The notes beneath the pieces were generated by a model, which saw only the letters and a program-made list of their open reading frames with translations, was not told the DNA's origin and did no database searches. 64,000 nt of DNA. Source: Phascolomyces articulosus (Eukaryota; Mucoromycota; Mucoromycetes; Mucorales; Lichtheimiaceae). The stretch is from positions 930,001 to 994,000 of the forward strand of contig JAIXMP010000006.1 of NCBI GenBank assembly GCA_025677815.1, read 5' to 3'. Of this stretch, positions 48,762-63,078 are shown piece after piece (positions within the stretch are counted from its first letter, which is position 1; each line of letters begins with the position of its first letter). Both the position numbers and the translations under genes were made by a program.

Positions 48762-50455
48762 TTGTTTTTAATCTTTTGATTTGTTTGTTTGGTTTGTTTG
48801 TTGCTTTTTTTTTTTGGTGGATGCTGTTGAGATGAATGAAAAAATAAGAATGGGTATATATTTATTTTGAGTTGGTTAAAATAAAATATAAAGGTATATG
48901 ACCAGTATTTTGAAAAAAAGAAAAGAAAAAGAGAATGAAATATATATAAAAATATATGGATTTACAGTGAAAGCATAAAAAAAAAAAGAAGAGACAAGAA
49001 GAAAGAAAGAAGAAGACAAGAAAAAAAAAGTCATTTTTATTTATAATAAATCGGTTCAAAATAAGGGTCAATCCGAATTTTGAAGGGCGTGGTAAAAATG
49101 ATGGGTTGCCGACTAATTTGTCTCAGGGGAGATTATTATAAGAAAAAAGAGAGAGGGGGGGGAGAGAGAAAGAGTTGATTATAATTATTATTATATTAGT
49201 AAAAATACCACATTTGGATACTGGTGCGTGTTATATTCTTCTCATTATCCATTCATTAGTATAATTCATTATATTATTATATACTACTACTACTACTATT
49301 ATGACAACTGCTGCTGCTGCTGCTACTGTTGATAGTCATCACCATCTTCTTCTTCTTTTAAATTATATATAAACTGTAGTTGATAAATATACAATAAACT
49401 CCCACACCCCCAAAAAAATCATGGATACAACCTCCTTTCCCAGCATAATAAATAGCACAAGACTTTTCTCCTTTTCACTCAATTAACCAACCCCCTTTTT
49501 TTTTTTACTTCTAATAATAATAATAATAATAATCACCCCAAAATACAACTTGACTCCTGCGGTTTGATGTCCATAACTTAACTCAAAAAAAAAACGCATG
49601 ATGTCAAACTACATAAAAAGAACAAGACTCTGCGGAAAATCATACTAGTTCAAAAAAAAAAAAAAGATAGATGACAACATCTCTAACATCATCCATCTTT
49701 TTAAGAGTTTTTTTTTTTTTTTTTGTTTTTTAGAGATGCTTAATTATTTGTTGTGGAGAAAATGAAACTATTGATGATGATCAAGTAGATGTGAAAAAAA
49801 AAGAAGATTGAGGGGGGTTAGTGGGCGTTTAAAAAAAAACAAAGAAGATGATGCGCGCACGTACATTACAATGAAACTTGGTTGAATATTCAATCGCATG
49901 ATGATTATTGTTGTTGATCTACGTCTTTTTTTCTTATATATATTCTTTATCTTCTATTTGGAGTTTATCCATGGTTTATGTGATTGAAGAATGGACTAAA
50001 TACGCACATTCATTATTGCATCTCATTTTTTACCTCACAGAAATTTATTAAAGAGTGAGGGATTTCTTTAAAATCATTAATGGTTCGTAGTAGTAGTAGT
50101 AATAGAAGTAGTCGTATTCATAGTAAAACATATAAAACTTTATCATACTATGTACATAAGGAGAAAGAAGATCATTACTTTATGGATATTGTAGCCAGTA
50201 GATAAATCATCCCATCCATTAAAAAAGGTCTGTGTTCTTTTATTTTTTTTTATTTTTAATAATATCGAAAGAAAAACAATGTGCTTCTGATCGTCTTATT
50301 ATAAAGTGATATTGTGTTACCCACACATATACACATACTCTAAAGGATGATGATTTCTTTTTGGGTGCACAATTCTCTTTGCATCAACCCACTGTTGTGT
50401 CACCTTAGGTACAATGCATGAACAATAGTTATTTAATATACTTCTTCATCAAGGG

Positions 50456-50488
<33 letters not shown>

Positions 50489-53400
50489 AATAGTAAAAAC
50501 ACAGACATTTTTTCTTTTTTAATAAATAATAAAAAAAAGTTGCCTATTATTTACTAATATATAGTATATATAAAGCACCTATAAAAAATATCCTCAATTC
50601 ATTTCATTCATGAATTAGAATCATTGATCATCCTAGGCTAGATAGATATAGAATAAGAAAAGAAAAAAAGAAAAAAAAACGCACGCGCCTTATTTCCAAA
50701 TTTGTACCACATGCCGATCTTCCCGGCATTTGCCTTTTTTATTGGCATTCACGGACTTGAATACTTTTCTAACATATAACCTCACTCACTCACTTTTTAT
50801 GCAGTTGATAAAGTATCTTTAATATTATTATTAATAGACTATTTGAATTTTTTTTTTGTTTTGTTATCCATTTATACGTACTTATGTACTTGAAAATAAA
50901 TGATTGATATTGACACAACACATCTTTTGTTTTATTTTTTTACGCGTGGTATCTCTAAAAATAAGTAGTGATGATTCTCCAGAAACGTGGATCGATAAAA
51001 AAAAATCCCAATGGGTTATTGAGAAAACAACGGAAAAGGAGGGGGGAAGTAACATTGAAAGGATTTCCCTCACTTTTTTTTTATCTTCTCCTATGGCTTG
51101 GATCAACCCGACTGCTATTTTTTTTCTTTTTACTACTTTATCTGAAGCTCCCTCTTTTTTTTTTCCAATCTATGCTCCCTCTTCTTCTTCTTCCTTGATC
51201 CCCTCCCAAAAGCAAGATCCCTGGGAGACGAATAGGTTTTTTTTATATTTTTATTTGGGGATTGATTTGACTATCCCATGATTATTTGATTTGATTTCTC
51301 CCTTTGTTAAAAAGTAGTATATATATATATATATATATAAAACAAAAAGGAGAAAGATTCATCGACCATACATCTTAAAAAAAAGTGGATGGACTGATGG
51401 ATGATGATGATGTTTTTGACATCAAAAAACGCCTCATCTTTTTGTTGTCGTTGTACACAAATGACACGACATATTTATTATTTTTATGCAGGTCATTTAT
51501 ATTCTATGATTACGTACTTACAAATTCATCATGGATTAAAAAAAAGAAGGGGGGGAGGATGAATATACACCTTTTATTATTTATACAGCATAATAATATC
51601 ATAAATGACAATTATTTTTTTTTTTACTTTCTGCTGGTTGATGAATAATAATAATAGTAATAATTATAATAGCCTTGCAGTCTATATACTACATTTTACC
51701 TTAAAATACATTGAAAATCTTTTGATTAGAACTGAGCCACTACTCCTCCTTCATTCATGGATGCTACATATGCATATTTATATATAATATACAGTTAAAG
51801 AGAAGGAGTAGTAAATTATTTTATTTACCAAGGAAAATTTCAGAACGAACGAAAAATGGGGGAGGAGCGCCGTCGTATTATTTATTTCTCTCCCCCACAC
51901 ATACAATATATACTCTAATCCATTTAGGTGTGGATAGTCACACACACATATAGTTATGGCATAACATAATAAAGTATCGATCTTCGATATTTGTTTACTT
52001 TTTCTTCTTTTTCATCTTATGCATCCCAAAAAAAAAAATGCTTCTTTACTTCTTAATATCATCCATGTTCCCAAAAATTCGTTTCCTTATTAAAAAAAAA
52101 AGGCTGTTCAATCTACTTGCTTTTTTTTCTTTTCCCCCTCTTTTTCTTTTTTCTTTTTTCCAAAAAGAGAATCAATTATTATAAATGCTCTGACCAACAA
52201 GTAAAATAGTACCAAAAAAGGGAGATTTTGACTTTGGTTTTTGGAGGATGTATATAAAAAAGTAACATAAATCATTGTTGTTCTCCTATATATATATAGT
52301 TGCTCCCTTTCTAATAATAATAATAATAATATTTATAAAGTGGGCGCCAATAATTATAAGAATAATAGGGCACTAATAGAAATATATCTACATGTCCACA
52401 TGGATTCATGAATATCTATCATATCACCTGTAAATAAATCTATTAGAAAAGAAAAAAGTCTCATCGGTGTACAGAAATAAATACTACTATTATTATGATA
52501 CTATTGAGACCAGTACATCTTTTCTCACTCACTTGAAATGATCAGTTCTCTCGTTCATGAAGAATCATAGAGAATAAAAGAGAAGATGCATATTATTATA
52601 AGGGTTAATATTCTCTCCTCTCTCTCTTTTTTTTTATTCCTTAGACATGATCTACTTCTTTTCCCCCAAAAAAAAGAAACATACTGGCTCCTTAATGTCT
52701 GTTGTCTGTGAGTCATTTTACTTTTCTTTAGAGTTGGGGTACTTATACTATTACGATGGGATGCAGTTGGGCGTCGTCGTTGCAGCTAATCTGTACTAAC
52801 AAGTATTCATGGGCCATCCTTCAAAAAGGAGAAGAAAGAATGTGGGAAATAATAATAACCCACAGAAGTACATGATATATTAAATTTGATTTTGAAAAAA
52901 AAACAACACCACTTTTTTTTATGATTAACTACAACAAAAAAAAAACCTTGGGTACATTAATGAATTACTGTAAGGTATCCTAATGAATAATGATAAAGTA
53001 GTAGTAGGTAGTTAAATAACAAATAATTACTCAATGAATAAAACGAGGCAATCTAATTATAATTCAAAATGGATTTGGATTTATTTCATTGGAAATAAAA
53101 AAGAGGAGGGAAAAAAATAAAGGAGAGAAAAAGATGATATTTTTCATTGGTTCATCTATTATTATATATAAAAAGCAACATTAAGAATGTTTCATCTGTC
53201 TAATTCTTGATACGTGAATAAGGAGTTATCTCCTAGTAGTGTATAGTAGCGATGACTGCTAAGTACGTTACTTTTGAGTCAAAAAGTAGTTAGATGCAGT
53301 GGACAAGGACCCTTTTTTTTTTCTTTTTATTTGGAATCCAGGAATGATCACTTCACTTTTTTTTTGTATTTTCATTGGATCGATCGATCCTAATTAGACT

Positions 53401-53685
53401 ATTGTAGAAAAGAAAAAGAACCCTTTATTCTGATTCATTTCCAAAATGAATAAGAAGAATGAACTCTATTCATAATTTAAACAAAGAGTCGATCATCCAT
53501 CATAATATGTAAAAAAAAAAAAAGCTACAACTTTTTTTTTGACTTTTGATTGAAATGTAGTATAATAATACCATTTTTGATGTTCAATGAACCATTATCA
53601 TTTTCATTTATTTGTAAAAGAAAAAAAAAGATTACTATTATTCTTTCTTTTTTTTTCTTTTTTCTTATCATTGAAAAATAAAAGG
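48762..53685. other. Very long divergent intergenic region (4.9 kb)
   Basis: Lies between the kinase (-) and the GH16 gene (+). It is rich in microsatellites: (ACT)n at 49283-49299, (GCT)n at 49308-49326, AAT repeats near 49513 and 52313, long T-runs near 49710 and 50462-50484, and (TA)n near 51318. Small + frames at 50904-51281, 51385-51648 and 51605-51787 have repeat-driven sequence and are not supported. The length could mean extended regulation, an unannotated noncoding RNA, or simply repeat growth. Confidence 0.5.
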
Positions 53686-55272
53686 ATGGGTCCACTTATA
53701 CCGAAAAGTCCTAGAACAATCATACCTTATTGTCCATCGACATCACTCATTATTAATTTTATCTTGTTTTCAACATCCATCATCACATTACCTCATATCA
53801 CGACTGTGACAGCTCGTCAACAACAACAACAACAACAACCTCCTCTTCCTCTTATATTCCAACAACCAGAACCAAGTTCATTATGGCAATTACAAGATAC
53901 TTATCAAGGAAGTTCTTTTTTCAATGGATTTGAATTCTTTCATGATCCTGATCCTACACATGGGTTCGTCAATTATGTCGATCAACGTACGGCTATAGAC
54001 AAAAATCTTATCCAAATACAACAAGAAACAAATGATGTTTTGATCAAAGTAGATAATCATACCGTGATTACCCCTCAGGATCCTATTCAAGGTCGAAATT
54101 CTGTTCGTATCAGTTCATTGACTACTTTTGAAGACAATGGTTTATTTTTATTTGATATTGAACATATGCCTACAGGATGTGGTACTTGGCCTGCCCTTTG
54201 GTTATTAGGTCCGGATTGGCCTCATGGTGGTGAAGTGGATGTAAATATTGATAAAATTTATAGTTTAAGGAAGAAAAAGGGAGAGAGGATGTTGGGATTA
54301 TTTTTTTTTACTATTATGGCACATATATACATGGGAGATGACTATAAATATATCAAAAAAAAGGAGCAAAGAAATGAAGGAGGGAAGGGAGGAGGGAAAT
54401 GAAAAAATATGAAATTCAAGTTTATTTTTCATCATCGATGATGAAATGATAACGTGGAGATGTGGTTTATGGCTTGGGTTTGCATCATGGCTTGGATTAT
54501 TAAAGAAAAACCAAAGCCTCTTTTTTTTTTATTAAGGGTGTATTTATTTATATATAAAAAACAAAACGTGCTGAACTATCATGTATATTGACATCATCCT
54601 TTTCTATCATTATCATCACTATTAAAAAAAATAATGATGATTATGAATATGGGGCTTTTTTTTATATAGATCATTGAAGGTGTTAACCTACAATCCGACA
54701 ACATCATGACACTCCACACAACCACAGGTTGCAAACAACCCCCTTACGTTCAACAAACGGGTCATACACTCACCGACAATTGTGCCATTGACGCACCTAA
54801 TCAAGGTGCTAATCAAGGTTGTTCCGTCGAAGATGATGGACCTTCACCCTCTTTTGGCGCCGGATTTAATCTTAATGGAGGGGGTGTATTTGCCGTTCAA
54901 TGGACACCTGAAAATGGATTTCAACTATGGTTTTTTGGCCGAGATTCTATACCTCATGATATTCAACTTTCTTTATTACAAGAAACTCATCTACCCAATC
55001 CAAACGAATGGGGAACCCCTACAGCACAATTTCCTTTTGATCCCAATTATTGCAGTCCTCGTTTTTTTAAACAACTCAAGATTATTTTGAATACCACCTT
55101 TTGTGGCGATTGGGCAGGAAATCCAGTTATTTATAAAAATTCCACATGTCCTGGAAAAGACTGTACGGATTTTGTAAGGAATAATCCAGAAAAGTTCAGT
55201 GAAGCGTATTGGAAAATTCGTGGTATGAAGGTGTATACAAAACAACAAGAAGAAGAATATGATTCGTTTTAA
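53686..55272 (+). CDS. Glycoside hydrolase family 16 glucanase
   Basis: Two exons (53686-54240 and 54670-55272, 429-bp intron) give 385 residues. After a basic start comes one hydrophobic segment (LIINFILFSTSIITLPHI, about 24-42), a signal anchor or uncleaved signal, then a poly-Gln/Pro linker. The concanavalin-like GH16 domain follows. Marks are YQGSSFFNGFEFFHDPDPTH, RISSLTTFEDNGLFLFDIEH, CGTWPALWLLGPDWPHGGE and the catalytic motif EVDIIE with nucleophile E183 and acid/base E188. Cysteine-rich segments (TTGCKQPPY, GCSVEDDG, CDW-like FCGDWAG) are as in fungal endo-1,3(4)-beta-glucanases. It probably trims or remodels cell-wall beta-glucan at the surface. The intron cuts exactly between D185 and I186 of the catalytic motif. 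An earlier in-frame ATG at 53587 would add 33 residues. Confidence 0.88.
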
Positions 55273-55698
55273 TGTGGGAGAGTCTGGATTAGATAATATT
55301 AAAAAGAACAAAATACATGGCCCATTTTTTTTAAAGCCAAAAAAAAAAAAGATGTTAAACTTATTTTAGTATAGTTTATTATTTGTTGCATAATAATAAG
55401 AATAGAATAAAAAACCATGATATAATTGAGGGGTGGATGGCGTCAACGCATTCATTTATTCCATAAAAAATAAAAATGACAGTATTTCTATAGAATGAAA
55501 AGAAAAAGAAAAAGACTCGACGTCAACATGATGAAATGAATGATTATTTAATAATATAATATAAAAAAATGACGACAACTGAATACATCATTTCCCTTTC
55601 TTTTTCTTTTTTTCTTCCTCACCCCTTCTTTTAAAAAGGAAATGATCTTCTTCCCTTTTATTCTATCTTTCTTTTTTGTTCCACTTTTATAGGGAAGG
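55273..55698. other. Spacer between GH16 and PKA genes
   Basis: Pyrimidine-rich stretch just before the PKA start, otherwise AT-rich; no gene. Confidence 0.5.
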
Positions 55699-57760
<2,062 letters not shown>

Positions 57761-58313
57761 AAAGAAAAATTGGTTCTATTCTTTTATATGCTTTATAGGG
57801 AAAAAATATTAAATTGTACAACATCTATATCAACTAATATGAAAAAAAAAATCATGCATCTATTATTGAGTCTCTGCTTTTGTTTTCATTATTCAATAGC
57901 TTACATAATAAAATACTGTCAGTTTCTTTCATTGTGTAGTTTATTTTATATGTATATCAAAGAATTATAAAGAGAATATATCCATAAGCAAAAAAAAAAA
58001 TTCTCCAATTGCAAATAAGAAAATTTTCGATCATCCAATGTTGTTCTCGAATCAATTAAAACAGACTTCTTGATATAAAAAAAAAGCCTCGACTCGTTTA
58101 ATAAACCCATACGAGTGGCGTTCCACATAAATACGTATGGTCTATAAAGATATTTGTTTGATATTGAGTTCCGGTCCATTTTAAAAGTAGACAAAAAGAA
58201 AAAATTCCTTGACGATGGGGAAAATTATTTTTTTTATATCCTTTTCTCCTTCTCACCTCCTAATTTTTAATATTCAATATTTATTAAAAAAAAAAGAATT
58301 TTAAAGAAAAAAA
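57761..58313. other. Spacer between PKA and sugar transporter genes
   Basis: AT-rich 3' flank and promoter; nothing recognised. Confidence 0.5.
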
Positions 58314-60245
58314 ATGGATTCTCGTCAAGTCAAGACACCAAAGTATATGGTGTATTGCGTCTTGGTGGCATGTATAGGATCCTTTTGTAATGGTTGGACA
58401 ATTGGATGTTCCAATTTACCCGGTCAAGTTACACATGCGTGTCCTACTGGAAGTCAACATTTAGCGAACCCAGCATTACCAGATTGTTTACCTATGAGTA
58501 CTTCTTTATGGTATATATATATCATTTCCCATAACTGCTTCCCCTTTCTATGACAGCATAGAAAAAGAGAAAATAACAAAAAAAAAACTAAGAGACAGTT
58601 TTTATTAGGGGATTTGCCGTCGCTTCCTTTTGTGTAGGTGGTCTTGTAGGTGGTGTGACAGGTGGAACCATACAAACACGATTAGGTCGAAAAAAGACCA
58701 TCATCTATAATACTGCCGGTTGGATTCTTGGTGGATTACTTTTAGGTGTATCCATCAATGTCCCCATGTTTATTATTGGTCGTATTCTATGTGGATTTTC
58801 TTGTGGTCTTGGATCATTGACCACACCTACCTATATTGGTGAAACATCCAGTATTCGATCGCGAGGTGCCATGGGAACATTGAATCAGTAAAGTATCATC
58901 TAACTTACTTTCCTTTCATCCATACCTATCTTTTTGGCTCATTTTTATTTTATTTTAGATTCTTTATTGTAATTGGTATCTTATTATCTTCCATCATTGG
59001 TCTTCCCACCTCTAACGTTCCCTTTTGGCGCGTCAATTATGCCATTGTTGCCATTCCAGCTATTATTCAAGCAATCTTAATGCCCAGTTGTGTAGAATCA
59101 CCTCGATGGTTACTTTCAAATCATTGTATTGAAGAAGCCCGTCATGCATTACAAAAATTGCGAGGCACTGACATGTCGATTCAAAATGAATTTTATGAAA
59201 TGGTCGAAGGACAATTGGGAACTGCACATGCACAAAAATCATTCCATGATTTGAAATCCATGAGTATCAATGAAAAAGAGGATATCACCGTCCATGATGA
59301 GATGGAAAAGAATACTTTATCCAAGGTAGATAATGATACAATGGAGCAACAACAGCAACATGGTTTCACCGCTCCTAAAAACAAAGATTCAGATGAAAAT
59401 GAAAAGAAAACATTGGATCATGAAACTAGCACTATTGTCATTACAGAAGGGGATCCAGTTCAAGACGATTCTCATCATGATGAAGGATTACATAAACATA
59501 TGAACATGATTGAAATCTTTACCGATCCTTTAATTCGTCGTATTGCCTTTGTTGTATTGATCCATCATGCCATTCAACAATTATCAGGGATGAATGCCGT
59601 CATGTATTATTCTACCACTATTTTTAAATCAGCCTTTAATGACGACATGGCCAAATACATGGCTATTGCTACTACAGCCGTCAATTTTGCTGTGACTATG
59701 GCTGCGGTGGTGTTTATGGATCGTATGGGACGTCGTCCATTATTATTGTTGGCCGAAATAGGTGCTTGTCTATTTTCTTTCTTGTTGGTCATTGGATATG
59801 CGTTCAATATTCCTGCACTTTTGGTTATTTCCGTATTCATGTACGTGGCTTCGTTTGCTATTGGTATTGGTCCAATTCCTTGGGTAAGTTTCATCCAATC
59901 CAAAATGGAGGAGAGAAAGGCATAATAACTCACTCTTTTTTTTAAAAAAAATAATAACAGCTGATTACCTCTGAATTGACACCTACCTATGCAAGTTCAT
60001 CCGTGGGAGCTGTGGCCACTGGTGTGAATTGGGCCATGAACTTTTTAATTGGTCAAATATTTCCTGTCATCTTTGAAGCCATTAGTGGTTATTCTTTTGC
60101 AATCTTTGGTACCATATGTTTCTTGGCATTTGGATTTACTTATTTTATGCTCCCAGAATCAAAAAATAGATCGATTGAAAATATTGTACAAGGATTTGAA
60201 CGGCATTCTCATCAACAAGATCCTTCTAATAAGGTAGAAGAATAA
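58314..60245 (+). CDS. MFS sugar transporter (hexose porter-like)
   Basis: Four exons (58314-58510, 58609-58887, 58959-59883, 59961-60245) give 561 residues. The sugar-porter signature is clear: GGTIQTRLGRKK after the second helix, PTYIGETSSIRSRGAMGTLNQ, CVESPRWLL at the end of the first half, HHAIQQLSGMNAVMYYST, DRMGRRPLLLL, and PESKNRSIENI after the last helix. Twelve hydrophobic segments are present. Unusual is a hydrophilic insertion of about 90 residues in the central cytoplasmic loop (residues about 235-320; runs such as DNDTMEQQQQHG and KDSDENEKKTLDH), making this protein longer than most hexose carriers. Proton-coupled or facilitative uptake of glucose-like sugars is inferred; the exact sugar is unknown. 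Confidence 0.93.
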
Positions 60246-60871
60246 GAAAAGAACACTCCCATACCTTCAAAAGAAAAAATAATACATGGTGGTGGAGTCA
60301 CTACTCCTACTATGATGGACTCATAAATATTTCCTGTTCTTTACATGATAGAACCCTAAATAATACCTTCTGTTTTTTTCACACATATATACAAAGAAAT
60401 CTATTTCCTTTCCCCCATCTTTTTCCTTTCATTCTTTTTTTTTATTGTACATAATTCAATAATACATATATACATATATATATATCTTATATAGAAAAAT
60501 AACCATTCTACATTTTTTTTCAGCGTCATGATGATTTCATTCACATAGTAAAATGATCAATTTTTTACAAATAAATTGTCGGAAGTTTTAAAAGTAAACA
60601 TTGAACCGTGTTTTTTTTAGTGATCCATGACGTTTTTATTGATTTGTTGATAAAAATGAGTTGTAATGCATATAAATGCCAAAACAAGCACATGACACGC
60701 ATGGACCCTACCCGTCACGACCCATTCCCATCTAACAAATCAATTTCATGAACTGGATAATACTCTATTTACAACAAGAACAAATGTTGAATAGCGATTG
60801 GGAATAACAAACAATCATCTCTTTCTTATTCTTCTTTTTTTTTTAAAAAAAAAATATTCCATATATCAATC
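60246..60871. other. Spacer between transporter and protease genes
   Basis: AT-rich with TA-rich and T-rich stretches and a pyrimidine-rich tract before the protease ATG; no gene. Confidence 0.5.
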
Positions 60872-62437
60872 ATGGTGAAAATAACTACTTTACCCGTCAT
60901 CGCAGCAGCATGTTTTTGGGTGACGATCGCTCATGCTTTTCCAACCGTATTCGACAAGGATGATCTTTTGATACCCCAACAACAAGATGATGATCGTCTT
61001 GCACCTCTTTATGAACCAACTGACGCTGAACCTATTCCCGATACCTATATTGTGATTCTCAAAGATCATGTGGAATCTACCCACGCTCATTGCCAATGGG
61101 TCACTCAATCTTTCATCAAACGTCAACAACAAGATCAATACCTTGACCCACATGCGGCAATGGGAATCCAACATACCTATGATTCCACGGACGGAAGGTG
61201 GCGAGGATACAGTGGAAAATTCTCATTATCCACATTAAGTCAGATCCGTCGATCTCCCGATGTTGCCTATGTGGAACGTGATACCATGGTCTATGCTACG
61301 GAACTTCAACGTAATGCTCCATGGGGTTTAGCTCGCATCTCTCATCGAAATGAATTGAGTTTACGTACATTCAACAAATATGCATATGATGGTGAAACCG
61401 CGGGTGAAGGGATTAAAGTCTTTGTCATTGATACAGGCATTAATGTCCATCACCATGATTTGGAAGGACGTGCAGAATGGGGTGTTACCATACCGGATGG
61501 TGATGATGATCAAGATGGTAATGGTCATGGTTCTCATTGTGCAGGTACCATTGCTGGTAAACGTTTTGGTGTTGCTAAAAAGGCCATACCCGTTGCAGTC
61601 AAAGTGTTGAGATCCAATGGGTCTGGAAGCATGTCGGGTGTATTGGCAGGTGTGAGTTGGGCCACAGAACAACATCAGATAGATGCTAATCAAGCAAAAA
61701 CCGTGGGAAAACCTTACAAGGGAGCAGTGGCTAATATGAGTCTTGGGGGTGGCAAGTCCAGTGCTTTAAATAAAGCCGTCAATGAGGTATGTATATATGT
61801 GTATATGTATTATTCATCAAAATAACTTGAATGGTTTGTTTACTCTAGGCTGTGAATATGGGTATCATCTTTTCCGTGGCTGCAGTAGGTTTCTCTAAAT
61901 AATAATAAATAGAGAGAGAGAGAGAGAACCACCCTTTTTTTTTCTCACAATAAAAAAAAACCTGTTGTTTGCATTATAGGGAAATGATAATCGAAATGCT
62001 TGTAATTATTCACCTGCAGGGGCCGAGAATGCAATTACTGTAGGTGCATCTAATATTCGAGACGAACGTGCTTCCTTTTCAAACTTTGGTCCATGTGTTG
62101 ATGTGTTTGCACCTGGTAAGTTCATCACACAATCTCATAACCAGTTTTTTTTTCACACCTTATTGATGTTCAAATCAAATGATTAGGTGAAAACATTCAA
62201 AGTATTTGGAGAGGAAGTCAAGATGCAACCAATTCCATTAGTGGTACTAGTATGGCGGCACCTCATGTTGCAGGATTAGCTGCTTATTTTGCAAGTTTGG
62301 AACAGGATCCTGTATCTCCTAAAAAGATTAAAGATAAAATTCTTGAATTAGCTACCAAGGATAAATTATTCAATATACCTAATGATACAGCCAATCTTTT
62401 GATTTTTAATGATCCACCTTCATCTTTAATGTATTAA
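60872..62437 (+). CDS. Secreted subtilisin-like serine protease (S8, proteinase K/cerevisin type)
   Basis: Four exons (60872-61786, 61849-61884, 61980-62115, 62187-62437) give 445 residues. A signal peptide ([18 protein letters not shown], cleavage near residue 22) leads to an I9-type propeptide ([13 protein letters not shown] to [10 protein letters not shown]). The mature enzyme likely starts near APWGLARIS. The catalytic triad is complete: D187 (VFVIDTGI), H219 (GHGSHCAGT) and S384 ([11 protein letters not shown]). The oxyanion asparagine is N319 (AAGNDN). It is probably a vacuolar or extracellular endopeptidase that matures by cutting its own propeptide. The second exon is only 36 bp and encodes the 12 residues just before the AAGN motif. 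Length and motifs are typical of fungal proteinase K-like enzymes. Confidence 0.95.
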
Positions 62438-63078
62438 GCATGTCTTTTTTTTTTCTCGCTTTCCTCTGTTTTTTTTTTCTCTCGTTTTCGTTTGATGTTT
62501 TTCCCCTCCAAAAAAAAAAAAAAGTCCAATGGGTATTGTTTTTTTTTTCTATTCCAAAAAAGTTGTCAAAAAATAAAAAATTATGTTCTATCGTTCATTT
62601 AAATATTTATTTATTTATTTATTTTCGGAAATGTTTTATCCGTTTTTCGTGATGTTTTGAGTCATAAGTTTTGACAAAAGGAAAAAAAAAAAAGGTTTGA
62701 CAAGATGATGATAATTACATGTAAGAATTACTTTTTTGCTTCATATCAGATAAGAAGAAGAAGTAATATATCATGTGGAAAGATTACTCCTTTTTGCTGT
62801 TTTTGCCTGCTACTTTAGGAGGAGTTGAATATACCCACCCAAGGATGAGATTGGTTTATGTAATGAAATGTAAACATTGATTCGCCATGATTCTTTGCGG
62901 GGAAGTACGGGTGTCCACAGCATACATTTGTTTTCTTTTTGTCTGTATCTGATCTGTCTGTTTTATAACATTTTGCTGCGGCTGGCTTACTGGCAATATT
63001 TTTTTCTTCTATTTCTATTCTTTTAATAAAACAGAAAAAAAAATATTCCCTTTTTCTATTATTTATGTGTCTATTGTA
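62438..63078. other. Spacer before the Zn2Cys6 gene
   Basis: T-rich and TTTA-repeat stretches (about 62602-62624); promoter of the Zn2Cys6 gene; no gene seen. Confidence 0.5.

Noticed and set aside
53587..53685. Upstream ATG for the GH16 gene
   Set aside because: It adds a Phe/Lys/Leu run typical of T-rich leader sequence; the ATG at 53686 gives a normal secretory-type N-terminus. Not excluded.
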